Under the pieces are notes generated by a model. It saw only the letters and a list, made by a program, of their open reading frames with translations, had not been told where the DNA came from and did not search any database. This document shows positions 46,003 to 55,250 of a stretch of 64,000 bases of DNA, piece by piece (within the stretch, counting starts at the first letter, position 1; each line of letters begins with the position of its first letter). The stretch is from Dyella ginsengisoli LA-4. Its GTDB lineage: Bacteria; Pseudomonadota; Gammaproteobacteria; Xanthomonadales; Rhodanobacteraceae. Location: assembly GCF_000334915.1 (NCBI RefSeq), contig NZ_AMSF01000085.1, forward strand, positions 60,572-124,571. The letters run 5' to 3'. The translations under genes and the position numbers were made by a program.

Positions 46003-48345
46003 ATGGATTGTCTGAAACACATCGGGCCGGGTCTGCGGCAACCGCGGACCCGCCTCCTCCTCGGCGTCGCCGCGACCTGGCTGCTGCTCCACCTGCCCGT
46101 GCTCCTGGGCATCCGCGCCCTGCCGTGGGATGCGGTGGACGAGTTCTTTCCCACCGTCTACTTCAACGCCCACACCCTGCGGCAGGGCATGCTGCCGTGG
46201 TGGAACCCGTTCATCTACTCGGGTTATCCGCAGATCGCCGACCCGCAGGGCATGCTGTTCTCGCCGCTGCTGATGAGCTGGATGCTGCTGCCGCGCGACC
46301 CCGGCATGACCTGGTTCGACTGGGGCGTGCTGCTGCACCTGCTGATGGGCGGCGCGGCGATGGCAGCCCTGCTCCGCTCCTGGAACGCGAACCGGTTCGG
46401 CGCCCTGCTTGGCGCCATCGTGTTCATGGGGGGCGGCGTCGCCGCCTCCAGGCTGGAACACGTGCCGGACGTGCTGGCCTACGCCTGGTCGCCAGTCGTC
46501 CTGCTTGCACTACGCCACTTCCTGGCTGCGCCGCACTGGCGCCGGGGCCTGCTGTTCGGCCTTGCCGCTGCGGCGCTGGTCACCCACCTGGTGCAGGTCG
46601 CCTACCTGCTGGCGCTGATGATCGCCGGCTACTTTGTCGTGGCCAGTATCGCCCGCTGGCGCGCGTACCAGCCGCGCGAGCGATGGCGCTGGGTACAGGG
46701 AACAGCCGGGGCGGTCCTCGTGGCCCTCGCCGGGGGCCTGCCCCAGCTGCTCTTCAGCGGGGCCTTCGTGATGCTGTCCAACCGCGCGAGCCTGCCGTTG
46801 TCCGCGGCCGACGCCGGATCGCTGGACCCGCGCGCCCTGCTGGGTTTCCTCGATCCGAACGCGTGGCACGCACTGCGCGGGACCTACGACGGTCCTGCCA
46901 GCCGCGTCGAGGGGTTCCTGTACATCGGCGCCGTCCCGACACTGATGCTGGCGGGACTCGGGCAGGCCTGGCGGATCCCCGGACAGCGCCGTCAGCTGCT
47001 GTTTTTTTCCGCAGTGGCCGTGCTCGCCTGTCTGTACATGTTCGGCACGACTACGCCTGTCTACGGCTGGCTTTATCGCTGGCTACCCGGTCTGGAGCAG
47101 TTCCGGCGCCCGTCGGACGCGGCTTTCCTGCTCAATCTCTCGCTGGCGATCGGGGTGGGGCTCGGGGCCAGCCGGTTCGATCTCACGTCGGTTCGGAGGG
47201 TCCGCGGCGTCCTGGTGCTTGCCACCCTGTGGCTGGCACTCGCCAGCCTGCAGATGCGGGGTGATGACGTGCGCTGGCAGGCTGCGACGATCCTCGCCGC
47301 GCTGACCGCTGCGGTGGCACTGTGGCGGCTGCGGGGTGACGCGCCGCCCGCACGCGCGGCGCTCTGGCTGGTGCTGGTGCTTGTCGCCGACTACCGCTGC
47401 TTCAACCTCAACGGACGGTTCAACCAGGGACATGACAACGCCCGCCGCACGCGCGGAAGCGACGTTACGGCGTACCTGCTGCACGCGCTGCACCGCGCCC
47501 CCGGAGCCCTGCCCGGGCGCATCGAACCGGCGGGTGCCGGCATCCAGTGGGACAACTACGTGGCGGTCAGCGGCCTGCGTTCGACCCAGGGCTACAACCC
47601 GCTGCGCTACGGGCTCTATGACCGCTGGTATGGCGCGCACGAGAACGGCACGCTGCCGCGCCCGGGCCGCTCGTACAACCCGCACGCCGGGAGCCACTTC
47701 GATGACCTGCTGGGCGTGCGCTACATCGTCGCGGGTCGGGGTGATCCGCCGCTCGCGGACCGACTGGCCAGGGCGGGCCTGGCGCGGACATTCACCGGCC
47801 GCCGCTCCGAGGTCTGGATGAATCCCCATGCGTATCCCCGGATCCTGCAGCCCACGCAGGCCCTGCCGCCGGGCAGGTGGCTCGGACCGAACACCTTCGA
47901 CGCCACGGATTTCTCCCGCACGCTCTGGCTGACGCCGCGCGACGCGGAGGACGCGCGGAGCGGCGAGCAGGCCGCCCGGGCCTGCACGTCGCGCGTGCGG
48001 GTGCGGGTACGTCGCATCGGCAGCAGCCGGATCGATCTCCGGACCGACGCCGACGCGCCCGGCTGGCTGGTCCTCAGCGAGCTCGATTTCCCCGGATGGG
48101 TGGCCACGGTCGACAACCGGCCGCTGCCGATCCATCGGGCCAACGCGATCTTCCGTGCCGTCTGCGTCCCCGCGGGGCAGCACACGGTCCGGTTCGCGTT
48201 CCACCCCTGGCGCATGGTGGCCGACGCATGGCGGCTGCGTCGGCAGGGCGGGGGCGAGTATCCGGACGCATCAGCCGCGGCCCCGACTGGCGAGCCACGC
48301 CTCGCCGCGGGCCAACACGCGGGACAGCGGCGTGCGCAGCAGTAG
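46003..48345 (+). CDS. YfhO-like multispanning membrane protein
   Basis: A 780-residue inner-membrane protein with about 13 helices in the first 500 residues and a periplasmic C-terminal domain ending in the WVATVDNRPLPIHRAN and VPAGQHTVRFAFHP strands that mark YfhO. YfhO proteins have a GT-C glycosyltransferase fold; in Firmicutes they glycosylate teichoic acids using undecaprenyl-phosphate sugars. The Asp pair in the first loop (WDAVDEFFP) is where GT-C catalytic acids lie. Target unknown. It follows the LTA-synthase-like gene by 60 bases, and the pairing suggests joint envelope polymer modification. Its 3' end overlaps the VanZ-like gene on the other strand by 75 bases. Confidence 0.8.
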   Translation: MDCLKHIGPGLRQPRTRLLLGVAATWLLLHLPVLLGIRALPWDAVDEFFPTVYFNAHTLRQGMLPWWNPFIYSGYPQIADPQGMLFSPLLMSWMLLPRDPGMTWFDWGVLLHLLMGGAAMAALLRSWNANRFGALLGAIVFMGGGVAASRLEHVPDVLAYAWSPVVLLALRHFLAAPHWRRGLLFGLAAAALVTHLVQVAYLLALMIAGYFVVASIARWRAYQPRERWRWVQGTAGAVLVALAGGLPQLLFSGAFVMLSNRASLPLSAADAGSLDPRALLGFLDPNAWHALRGTYDGPASRVEGFLYIGAVPTLMLAGLGQAWRIPGQRRQLLFFSAVAVLACLYMFGTTTPVYGWLYRWLPGLEQFRRPSDAAFLLNLSLAIGVGLGASRFDLTSVRRVRGVLVLATLWLALASLQMRGDDVRWQAATILAALTAAVALWRLRGDAPPARAALWLVLVLVADYRCFNLNGRFNQGHDNARRTRGSDVTAYLLHALHRAPGALPGRIEPAGAGIQWDNYVAVSGLRSTQGYNPLRYGLYDRWYGAHENGTLPRPGRSYNPHAGSHFDDLLGVRYIVAGRGDPPLADRLARAGLARTFTGRRSEVWMNPHAYPRILQPTQALPPGRWLGPNTFDATDFSRTLWLTPRDAEDARSGEQAARACTSRVRVRVRRIGSSRIDLRTDADAPGWLVLSELDFPGWVATVDNRPLPIHRANAIFRAVCVPAGQHTVRFAFHPWRMVADAWRLRRQGGGEYPDASAAAPTGEPRLAAGQHAGQRRAQQ

Positions 48346-48678
48346 TGCGGCCACGCCGATGCCCACGGCATCGGCGAGCACATCGAAGGCATCGGCGTCG
48401 CGCGGTGGATCCAGCCACTGCGCGAACTCGATGAAGACGCCGAACGCGAGACATCCGAGCGCCGCCCAGGCCCGCGCGCCGCGCGAGGCGTAGACGTTGC
48501 CCCACCAACCCATCAGGCAGGTGAAGGTGACCGCGTGCTGCAGCTTGTCGCCTTCCGGCACCGCCAGCGTGATGCCGGGATCGGGGCGCAACGCCATCCA
48601 CAGCGTCCAGGCCATGATCGCCAGGCCCAGCGCGACCCAGCGGCGATGCCAGCGCAACTGCGCGCCGGCCGGTGTCAC
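48271..48678 (-). CDS. VanZ-like family membrane protein
   Basis: A 135-residue protein with four membrane segments. The VanZ-family signature is visible: DKLQHAVTFTCLMGW in helix 2, FIEFAQWLDPPRDADAFDVLADAVGIGVAALLL in helices 3-4 (shown for position; key residues Glu, Gln, Arg, Asp). Function unknown; the name comes from a glycopeptide-resistance accessory protein. GTG start at 48678 overlaps the stop of midA (GTGA), so the two are coupled. The 3' end overlaps the YfhO-like gene on the opposite strand. Confidence 0.8.
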   Translation of the reverse strand: MTPAGAQLRWHRRWVALGLAIMAWTLWMALRPDPGITLAVPEGDKLQHAVTFTCLMGWWGNVYASRGARAWAALGCLAFGVFIEFAQWLDPPRDADAFDVLADAVGIGVAALLLRTPLSRVLARGEAWLASRGRG

Positions 48679-49868
48679 AGTCGCGCCGCCGGACGCTCGG
48701 CGACCAGATCCTCGTCGATGGGCAGCGGATCGAGGCCGCGTGCGAACAGCATCGCCTGGAAGCGCTCGCCCATCTGCTCGGGCAGGGTCAGCCGCTTCAC
48801 CTGCTGGGCCAGCCGATAGCGCGCGGCCTCGTCGGGTGCGGCGGCAAACGCCGCCTCGAACGCCCGCGGCAGGCCCGACGCCATCAGGAAGGCGGACTGC
48901 GGCAGATAGTTCACCAGCGCGAAGCCGGCCTGCCCGCCGGCCTCGGCCAGTGCAGTGAAGTCGACCGACGCGGTCAGGTCGTTGAGCCCCGGCAGGTACA
49001 GCGGATCGGCATGGGCGCGATGGCGGTAGTGCGCCATCAGCGTGCCGTCGCGCCGTCCGGGCAGGTAGTACTCGCGGCGGGCGAAGCCGTAATCGACCAG
49101 CAGCATCGCCCCGGCCTCCAGCGGGCCGGCGATCGCCGCGATCCATGAGGCGAGCTGTGGCAGCAGCTCCGAGCGATAGCCGTCGGCGAACGGCGCGCCG
49201 AGCTCGTGCTCCAGCGCACGCACGGCCTGCCCGGTGACCTCGCCGGCCGGGCGGTCCTCGCGGATCAGCCGGCCATCGGCATCGACGGCGACGACCTCCT
49301 CGAAGACGGCGCCGTCGCGGATCGCAAAACGCACCACCGGCAGGGCGTCGACCACTTCGTTGGCGAACAGCACGCCGCGCCACGGTGCGGACGGCGGCCG
49401 GTCCAGCCACTGCACCCGCGCGACCACGTCGACGGGCAGCGCGGCGGACAGGCGTTCGCGCTGGCGCTCGCGCAGGTCCGCGCTGGGCTCGAGGATCAGG
49501 TAACGACGGGGCAGCGCATCGGCCTCGTCCATCGCCCGCAGGGCGACCTCGGCGAACGCACCGCTGCCGCCGCCCAGCTCGAGGAAGTCGGCCGCGTCAC
49601 CGCACGCCGCCAGCACCGGGGCCATCGCCTGCACCACGCAGCGGGCGAACAGCTCGCCCAGTTCGGGTGCTGTGGTGAAGTCGCCGGCCTCGCCGAACTT
49701 GGTGGTGCCCGCGCTGTAGTAGCCCAGCCCGGGAGCGTAGAGACAGCGCTCCATGTAGCGCTGGAACGGCATCGGGCCGTGTGCGGCGATCTCGTCACGC
49801 AGCATCGCGACAAGGCGCCCGGAGTGCGCGCGTTCGTCGGCGGAAGGTTCGGGGAGTCGGTCCTGCAT
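48675..49868 (-). CDS. MidA/NDUFAF7-type SAM-dependent methyltransferase
   Basis: Class I methyltransferase of the DUF185 family, whose eukaryotic member NDUFAF7 methylates an arginine of complex I subunit NDUFS2. The 397-residue protein has YMERCLYAPGLGYYSAG and FGEAGDFTTAPELG (about 58-72), the SAM-binding ELGGGSGAFAEVAL, and FANEVVDALPV. The bacterial substrate is not established. I chose ATG 49868; a TTG 30 bases earlier is possible. Confidence 0.85.
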   Translation of the reverse strand: MQDRLPEPSADERAHSGRLVAMLRDEIAAHGPMPFQRYMERCLYAPGLGYYSAGTTKFGEAGDFTTAPELGELFARCVVQAMAPVLAACGDAADFLELGGGSGAFAEVALRAMDEADALPRRYLILEPSADLRERQRERLSAALPVDVVARVQWLDRPPSAPWRGVLFANEVVDALPVVRFAIRDGAVFEEVVAVDADGRLIREDRPAGEVTGQAVRALEHELGAPFADGYRSELLPQLASWIAAIAGPLEAGAMLLVDYGFARREYYLPGRRDGTLMAHYRHRAHADPLYLPGLNDLTASVDFTALAEAGGQAGFALVNYLPQSAFLMASGLPRAFEAAFAAAPDEAARYRLAQQVKRLTLPEQMGERFQAMLFARGLDPLPIDEDLVAERPAARL

Positions 49869-50024
49869 GGGCGCGTCGTCGGTTGGTTGAGCGCGCAAGG
49901 ATAACGGGTCGACCGGGCCGGACCGTGGCGACGAAGGGTTCCGGGCCGGACCCTGCCCAAGGGGAGGAACGGGACAGGGCCGGCCGGAACGGATCGCGGC
50001 GAGGGGCGCGCCGCGACCATCTGG

Positions 50025-50050
50025 CGCCCCGCTCCGGGAGGGGCGGGGCG
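50025..50050 (-). terminator. Possible hairpin after second TonB receptor gene
   Basis: CGCCCCGC (50025-50032) pairs with GCGGGGCG (50043-50050), 12 bases past the receptor stop. No U-tract. Confidence 0.4.
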
Positions 50051-50061
50051 ACCGGATCGCG

Positions 50062-52218
50062 TCAGAAATCCTTCTGCAGCGTCAGGTACAGGCCGCGTCG
50101 CGGACCGAACTGCGGCGCACCCACGCCGATGCCGCTGCCATCGCGCAGCTCGTACACGCGGTCGAGTGCGTTGATCAGCGCCAGTTGGGTGTGCAGCTTG
50201 CCGGTGCTGGCGAAATTGAAGTCGTGCGACACGCTCAGGTTGAGCTGGAAGTAGGCCGGCAGCGAGGCGCCGTTCGGCACGGCACCGTCCCTGCGCAGGC
50301 CGCTGCCGAACAGATAGTTGGCGCCGACCCGGGTGTCGTCGCCGAAGGCGTAGCTCACGCCGCCGGACGAGGAGTACGCCTGGTCGTGGTCGAGGAAGAT
50401 CCAGTGGTCGGCGACATAGGCCAGATCGTCCGGCGCGAAGTTGTACTGGCTGGTGATGACGTGCGTGCCCATCGCGCGGCTGGCCGCGAGGTTGAAGTAC
50501 GCACTGAGCGGACCGTTGTCGTAGTTGGCAGTGAACTCCACGCCCTTGATGCGGCCCTTGGCGTAATTGAAGGTGGAGTACACCAGTGCGGCGCCGAACT
50601 GGCCTTCGTCCTGCAGGCGCTGCACCTTGCGGTAGTAGGCATCCAGGCCCAGCGTGAGGTGGGCGCCGATGTTCTGCGAGACACCCGCGTCGAAGTAGTC
50701 GGCGCGCTCGGACAGCGGCGTGTTGTCGCCGTTGTCGGGCAACTGGTTGGTGGTGCCGTTGAACTTGCTGATGTTGGCGGTAGTGATCGCCTCGGTCGCC
50801 GGCGGCGTGAAGTAACGCGCATAGCCGGCATGCAGCACGGTCGTGTCGGTGGCCTGGTACACCGCACCCAGCCGCGGGCTGAGCTGGCTCTCGGTGCGGA
50901 AGGCTTTGTACTGGTCGCCGCGCAGGCCGTAGTTCACCGTCAGCTTGTCGCCGATGCTCCATTCGTCCTGCACGTAGGCCGACCAGGTCTTGGCGGTGAT
51001 GCGGTTGCCGTCGAGGATGTTGATCGGCGTGGTGCTGGTGGGGTTGCCGTTGGCATCGGCCGGGAACACCCATGCGTTGTTGCTGCTGGGCGCGCGCTCG
51101 AAGCTGCCGTAGACGCCGTAGCGCAGCGTGTGGCTGTCGCCCAGCGGGGTGGCGAAGTCAGCCTGCAGCGTGCTGGCGCGATTGCTGCGGTCGATGGTCG
51201 AGGCGACGCCGTTGAACATCAGGTCGCCGATCAGGTCCGGCGTGAAATCGAGGCTGGAATAGCGCTGGCCCAACGCCACCTGGTAGTCGGTTTCGCCCAG
51301 CTTGCCCTGCAGCGACAGCACGCCGAAACGGGTGGTCTCACGCTGCCGCTCGTTGAGGTCGGCGGAGTTGAAACCGGTCTGGCCGAGATAGCCGAAGCTG
51401 GGCTGCTGGTCCGGGTTGTTGGGAATCTGGAAGCGGCTGTTCGCCGCGCCGAACATGAAGCTCAGTCGGGTGTCGTCGTTGATCAGGTAGGAAACATCGC
51501 CGAACGCCTTCACCTGGTTGGTGTGGTCGTGGATCGGCTTGCGGCTGGCCGTGGGATTCTCCACGCCGACGTCGCTCTCCAGATAGTTCGCGGTGAGGAA
51601 CCAGCTCCAGCGGTCCTTGCTGCCCCAGATCGAGGCATTCGGGTTGAGCGTGCCAAACGAGCCACCAGTGACGCCGACACTGCCGCCGTTGCCCAGGTCG
51701 TGCCCGTTCCTGGTGGTGATGTCGACCACCGCGGCCGTGCGCAGCCCGTACTGCGCCGGCAGCGCGCCATCGAGCAGCTTCACGTTCTCGATGGTGCGCG
51801 TATCCAGCGTCTGGCCAAAGCCGGAGATCGACTCGGGGATGATCACCCCGTTGATGCGGTATTGCAGGTTGGCGTGGTCGCCGCGCACGTGCAGTCCGCC
51901 GTAGGAATCCTGCACCACGCCCGGCGCCTGCAGCACCACCTGGTTCAGCGGCGTGGCCGCACCCAGCGGCAGCTGGGCGATCGCCTTGCGGTCGATCACG
52001 TACTGGCTGGAACCGGTGTCCGGCGACAGGGCGTTGCGCGCCTGGTCGAGCACGGCGCTCACGTCCACCGAACCGAGCTGCTTGATCTGGACCGGCTTGT
52101 TGCGGGCCGCCGGCGTGTTCGACGGCGCGTCGCCCGGCGTCGCGGGTACATCGGCGGCAAAGGCGGAAGATGCGCCCAGGGCGCAGGCAAGGCTGAGGGC
52201 AAGCAGGCGAGGAGTCAT
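50062..52218 (-). CDS. TonB-dependent receptor, possibly zinc-regulated
   Basis: A 718-residue outer-membrane receptor. The signal peptide ends SAFA-AD near 21. A possible TonB box region (VQIKQLGSVDVSA) is followed by a plug with QLPLGAATPLNQVVLQAPGV, LHVRGDHANLQYRINGVIIP and GALPAQYGLRTAAVVDITT (about 80-170). The 22-strand barrel ends LYLTLQKDF with the terminal Phe. ATG 52218 has GGAG upstream. The promoter region holds a Zur-like palindrome, so a metal substrate or zinc-limitation role is possible; His-rich segments (HDHTNQ) are few. It is unrelated in sequence type to the first receptor at 0.4-3.3 kb. Confidence 0.9.
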   Translation of the reverse strand: MTPRLLALSLACALGASSAFAADVPATPGDAPSNTPAARNKPVQIKQLGSVDVSAVLDQARNALSPDTGSSQYVIDRKAIAQLPLGAATPLNQVVLQAPGVVQDSYGGLHVRGDHANLQYRINGVIIPESISGFGQTLDTRTIENVKLLDGALPAQYGLRTAAVVDITTRNGHDLGNGGSVGVTGGSFGTLNPNASIWGSKDRWSWFLTANYLESDVGVENPTASRKPIHDHTNQVKAFGDVSYLINDDTRLSFMFGAANSRFQIPNNPDQQPSFGYLGQTGFNSADLNERQRETTRFGVLSLQGKLGETDYQVALGQRYSSLDFTPDLIGDLMFNGVASTIDRSNRASTLQADFATPLGDSHTLRYGVYGSFERAPSSNNAWVFPADANGNPTSTTPINILDGNRITAKTWSAYVQDEWSIGDKLTVNYGLRGDQYKAFRTESQLSPRLGAVYQATDTTVLHAGYARYFTPPATEAITTANISKFNGTTNQLPDNGDNTPLSERADYFDAGVSQNIGAHLTLGLDAYYRKVQRLQDEGQFGAALVYSTFNYAKGRIKGVEFTANYDNGPLSAYFNLAASRAMGTHVITSQYNFAPDDLAYVADHWIFLDHDQAYSSSGGVSYAFGDDTRVGANYLFGSGLRRDGAVPNGASLPAYFQLNLSVSHDFNFASTGKLHTQLALINALDRVYELRDGSGIGVGAPQFGPRRGLYLTLQKDF

Positions 52219-52258
52219 GAAACGTCCAGTGAGCGGGGAAAGGGAGCGGCTTCGCATT

Positions 52259-52277
52259 ATTGATACGTTATAACATT
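52259..52277 (-). promoter_or_regulatory. Zur-box-like operator over receptor promoter
   Basis: On the minus strand the site reads AATGTTATAACGTATCAAT. Its first half (AATGTTATA) is identical to the gammaproteobacterial Zur half-site and the second half matches 5 of 9 positions. TATAAC inside it can act as the -10. It ends 41 bases before the ATG. Regulator identity is inferred from consensus only. Confidence 0.45.
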
Positions 52278-52393
52278 GCCAATTGCAGCGGAAGCCTCAC
52301 ACCCCCGAAAGTCATGGTCCGGGCAAGATCGTTGGCAACGCTTCATCGGCCGGTGCCGACACTTGCGTCCCGCCTGAAGCCCGAGGAGGCACC

Positions 52394-53038
52394 ATGAACC
52401 CGCCCGACCGCTCGCTGCCGGTGCCCTACCAGCCCGGCGCCCACGACCGGGTCACCCAGGCCTTGCTGGACTTCGTCAGTCGCATTCCGGCGGCCGAGGT
52501 CGGGCCAAGCGCCGACCCGCTCGCCGACGCGCGTGCGCTCGGTCAACGAGCGGCGCGCCGCGCCGCGGTCACTGCCGGTTCGCTGGCCCTGCCGCCGGGA
52601 CCGCTGGGCTGGATGACCGTGCTGCCGGAACTGATTGCGATCTGGCGGATCCAGGCGCAGATGGTCAGTGACATCGCCGCCAGCTTCGGCAAGCAGGCCT
52701 CGCTCGGGCGCGAGCAGATGCTGTGGTGCCTGTTCCGCCATACCGCCGCGCAGGCCTTCCGCGACCTGGTGGTGCGCATGGGCGACCGCCTGCTGTTCCG
52801 CCGGGTCACCTACACCGTGGTCGAGCGCATCGCCAAGCAGGTCGGCGTGAAGGTGGGGCAGCGCGCGGTTGGCGCCGGCGTGTCGCGCTGGTTGCCGGTC
52901 GTCGGTGCGGTCGGCGTCGGCGCGTACGCTTACTACGACACCCGCCAGGTCGCGGCGACGGCGATCGCGCTGTTCGCGGCCGACGTGGCCTTCGTCGATG
53001 CGACCGCCGCGGGCGAGACCGCGACCACGCCCCGATGA
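52394..53038 (+). CDS. EcsC family protein
   Basis: A 214-residue protein of the EcsC family (named after a protein of the Bacillus Ecs locus). The conserved block ALPPGPLGWMTVLPELIAIW and RIQAQMVSDIAASFGK lies at about 66-102, with a second hydrophobic hairpin (LPVVGAVGVGAYAYYDTRQVA) near 175. It is probably membrane-associated, with amphipathic helices rather than clear spans. Function unknown. GGAGGC lies seven bases before the ATG. It precedes folM by 53 bases. Confidence 0.8.
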   Translation: MNPPDRSLPVPYQPGAHDRVTQALLDFVSRIPAAEVGPSADPLADARALGQRAARRAAVTAGSLALPPGPLGWMTVLPELIAIWRIQAQMVSDIAASFGKQASLGREQMLWCLFRHTAAQAFRDLVVRMGDRLLFRRVTYTVVERIAKQVGVKVGQRAVGAGVSRWLPVVGAVGVGAYAYYDTRQVAATAIALFAADVAFVDATAAGETATTPR

Positions 53039-53091
53039 ACTGTCACGCGGTTTGCGGCAAGCTGGTGCGATCCACCTGAGCGGAAGCGCCC

Positions 53092-53838
53092 ATGAGCCCA
53101 CCCCATCCCCGTCCGGTTGCGCTGATCACCGGCAGCGGTCGTCGCGTCGGCGCAGTGATCGCGCGCACCCTGCATGCCGCCGGCTACGACCTGGTGCTGC
53201 ACTACCGCCATTCGGCCGACGCGGCCGAGGCGCTGGCCGCCGAACTCGGGCAGCAACGCGAGCAGAGCGTGCAACTGGTGCATGCCGAGCTGGCGGCACT
53301 GGACATGCTGCCCGAGCTGGTCACCGCCGCGCTGTCCCGGTTCGGCCGGCTCGACGCGCTGGTGAACAACGCGTCGGCGTTCTATCCCACACCGGTCGGC
53401 AGTGCCACGCAGGCACAGTGGGACGAGTTGTTCGCCTCAAACGCACAGGCGCCGTTCTTTCTCGCCCAGGCCGCCACGCCGGCGCTGCGCCAGGCCGGTG
53501 GCGCCATCGTCAACCTGGTGGACATCTACGCCGAACGGCCGCTGGCCAACCACCCGGTGTACTGCATGGCCAAGGCCGCGCTGCTGGCGATGACCCGCTC
53601 GCTGGCGCTGGACCTGGGCCCGCAGGTGCGGGTGAACGCGGTGGCGCCGGGCGCGGTGATGTGGCCCAGCGAAGGCAAGGCGTACGACGACAAGCAGGCC
53701 ATGCTCGAACGTACGCCGCTCAAGCGCGCCGGCACGCCGGAAGACGTCGCCAGCGCCGTGCTCTGGCTGCTGCGCGACGCCCCGTTCGTGACCGGCCAGG
53801 TGATCCGCATCGACGGCGGACGCACGCTGTCGGTGTGA
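53092..53838 (+). CDS. folM: Pteridine reductase / dihydromonapterin reductase (SDR)
   Basis: NADPH-dependent reductase of dihydropterins, also able to supply tetrahydrofolate. The 248-residue SDR has TGSGRRVGAVIA (14-25), where the RR pair is the pteridine-reductase mark, NNASAFYPTPVG near 90, the catalytic Tyr and Lys in YCMAKAAL, and GQVIRIDGGRTLS at the end. folK and folB are on the opposite strand just beyond. FolM versus PTR1-like naming is a matter of degree. Confidence 0.86.
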   Translation: MSPPHPRPVALITGSGRRVGAVIARTLHAAGYDLVLHYRHSADAAEALAAELGQQREQSVQLVHAELAALDMLPELVTAALSRFGRLDALVNNASAFYPTPVGSATQAQWDELFASNAQAPFFLAQAATPALRQAGGAIVNLVDIYAERPLANHPVYCMAKAALLAMTRSLALDLGPQVRVNAVAPGAVMWPSEGKAYDDKQAMLERTPLKRAGTPEDVASAVLWLLRDAPFVTGQVIRIDGGRTLSV

Positions 53839-53841
53839 GCC

Positions 53842-54696
53842 TCAGCCCTTGGAGCGGAACGCCTGCTCCAGCAGGGCCGGCGGGAAGCCCGCGCCTGCCT
53901 CGCCCTCTTCGGCATAGCGATACAGCGCTGCCGCGTAGACGCCCTGCAGCGAGGACTGCACCAGCGCCAGAACGATGAAGGCCAAGACCACGATGGCGAC
54001 CGCGGTCACCCCTGCGACCATCGACTGCGTGGCGAACGCCCCGACCACCAATGCCACCGAAACCAACGCCAGCAGGAAGCCGATCAGCCCGAACACCACA
54101 CTGAGCCCGGCATTGCCGATCAGGTTCTCGCCCCAGGTACGACGCAGCAGCTCGACGCTGCGCTTGACCGCATCCACCGGTCCGATGCCCTCGCCGGCGA
54201 GCACCGGCACCACCAGGAAGGTGGCCACGGTCCAGGCCAGACCGATCAACCCGACGATGAAGCGGCCGATCAGGCCCAGCCGTTCCTGCACCATGCGCAG
54301 CAGCAGGCCCACCGTCGCCGCGATCAGGGCATAGCCGAAGATCGCGCCGATGCGTGAACCGGCCAGCGCCAGGCCCTCGCTCACGCTGGCCTCCTCGCCA
54401 CGCAGGCGCTTCAGCGCCACGCCCGCCAACGCGGTGTTGAAGAAGATGATCACGAAGTACTGCACCAGGTAGAACGCGAACAGCAGCGTCCAGGAGGCGG
54501 TCGACAGCCCGTGCTTGTACTCCACGCCGAGCCGCTCGCCCTCGAGCGTCATACTGGCCACCGGGATCAGGAAGCTGGCCATGACGACCAGGCTGCAGAT
54601 ACCCGACAGCAGCGGAAAGACCAGCAGCGATTTGTCCGAGCGCAACACTCCTGCGCTCGCCTTCATCAGCTCCCAGCTACGCGCGAACTTGCCCAT
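53842..54696 (-). CDS. DUF6159-type membrane protein
   Basis: A 284-residue integral membrane protein with six helices: about 26-48, 68-92, 112-135, 138-160, 193-220 and 225-250. The N-terminus SWELMKASAGVLRSDKSLLVFP is the family hallmark. Function unknown. ATG 54696 was chosen; upstream in-frame sequence is Arg/Gly-rich and not membrane-like. It converges on folM with a three-base gap and follows folK by 65 bases on the same strand. Confidence 0.8.
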   Translation of the reverse strand: MGKFARSWELMKASAGVLRSDKSLLVFPLLSGICSLVVMASFLIPVASMTLEGERLGVEYKHGLSTASWTLLFAFYLVQYFVIIFFNTALAGVALKRLRGEEASVSEGLALAGSRIGAIFGYALIAATVGLLLRMVQERLGLIGRFIVGLIGLAWTVATFLVVPVLAGEGIGPVDAVKRSVELLRRTWGENLIGNAGLSVVFGLIGFLLALVSVALVVGAFATQSMVAGVTAVAIVVLAFIVLALVQSSLQGVYAAALYRYAEEGEAGAGFPPALLEQAFRSKG

Positions 54697-54761
54697 GGCT
54701 TCCCTCCCCCGTGGTGAAGGCGCCATTGTGCCGCAGCCGCAGCCGCGGCGGGATGCCTGCC

Positions 54762-55247
54762 TCAGGCCAGCGGCTCGACGGTCATCGGGGCCGTGTCGGC
54801 CGGGAACGCCGCCCACAGTTCCGCCATCGAGCGGCCGGAGACCGGATGCACGAAGTCCGGCGCGATGTCGGCAATCGGCCTCAGCACGAACGCATGCTTC
54901 AGCTCGTCGCGGGGCACCTGCAGGTGCCCCGGGCCCTCGGTCACCAGCTGGCCGTAGAACACGATGTCCACGTCCAGCGTGCGATCGGAGAAGCGAGGTA
55001 CGTCCCGACGGCGGCCGTGGCGGTCCTCCAGCGCGTGCAGCCAGTCATTGAGCTCGCCCGGCGGCAGGTCGGTGTCCAGTCCCACCGCCAGGTTGACGAA
55101 ATCCGGCCCGTCGAAGCCGACCGCGCGGGTCCGGTAGGCCGGCGAGACGGCCAGCGGACCGAAGCGCGCGCGCAGTTCGTCGATGGCTGCGGCGAGGTGG
55201 CGGTGCGGTTCGACGTTGGAACCGAGGCTGAGATAGACGCGCGGCAT
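54762..55247 (-). CDS. folK: HPPK, 2-amino-4-hydroxy-6-hydroxymethyldihydropteridine diphosphokinase
   Basis: Transfers diphosphate from ATP to the pterin alcohol in folate synthesis. The 161-residue protein has SLGSNVEPHRHL (7-18), PAYRTRAVGFDGPDFVNLA and the signature DRTLDVDIVFYG with its two Mg-binding Asp residues. It lies three bases downstream of the mscS-like gene stop on the same strand, so the two are probably co-transcribed. Confidence 0.95.
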   Translation of the reverse strand: MPRVYLSLGSNVEPHRHLAAAIDELRARFGPLAVSPAYRTRAVGFDGPDFVNLAVGLDTDLPPGELNDWLHALEDRHGRRRDVPRFSDRTLDVDIVFYGQLVTEGPGHLQVPRDELKHAFVLRPIADIAPDFVHPVSGRSMAELWAAFPADTAPMTVEPLA

Positions 55248-55250
55248 GGT

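Noticed and set aside
43609..46461. 950-codon minus-strand frame opposite cca and the LtaS-like gene
   Set aside because: Shadow of two clearly identified genes; His/Gln/Arg-rich with no motif.
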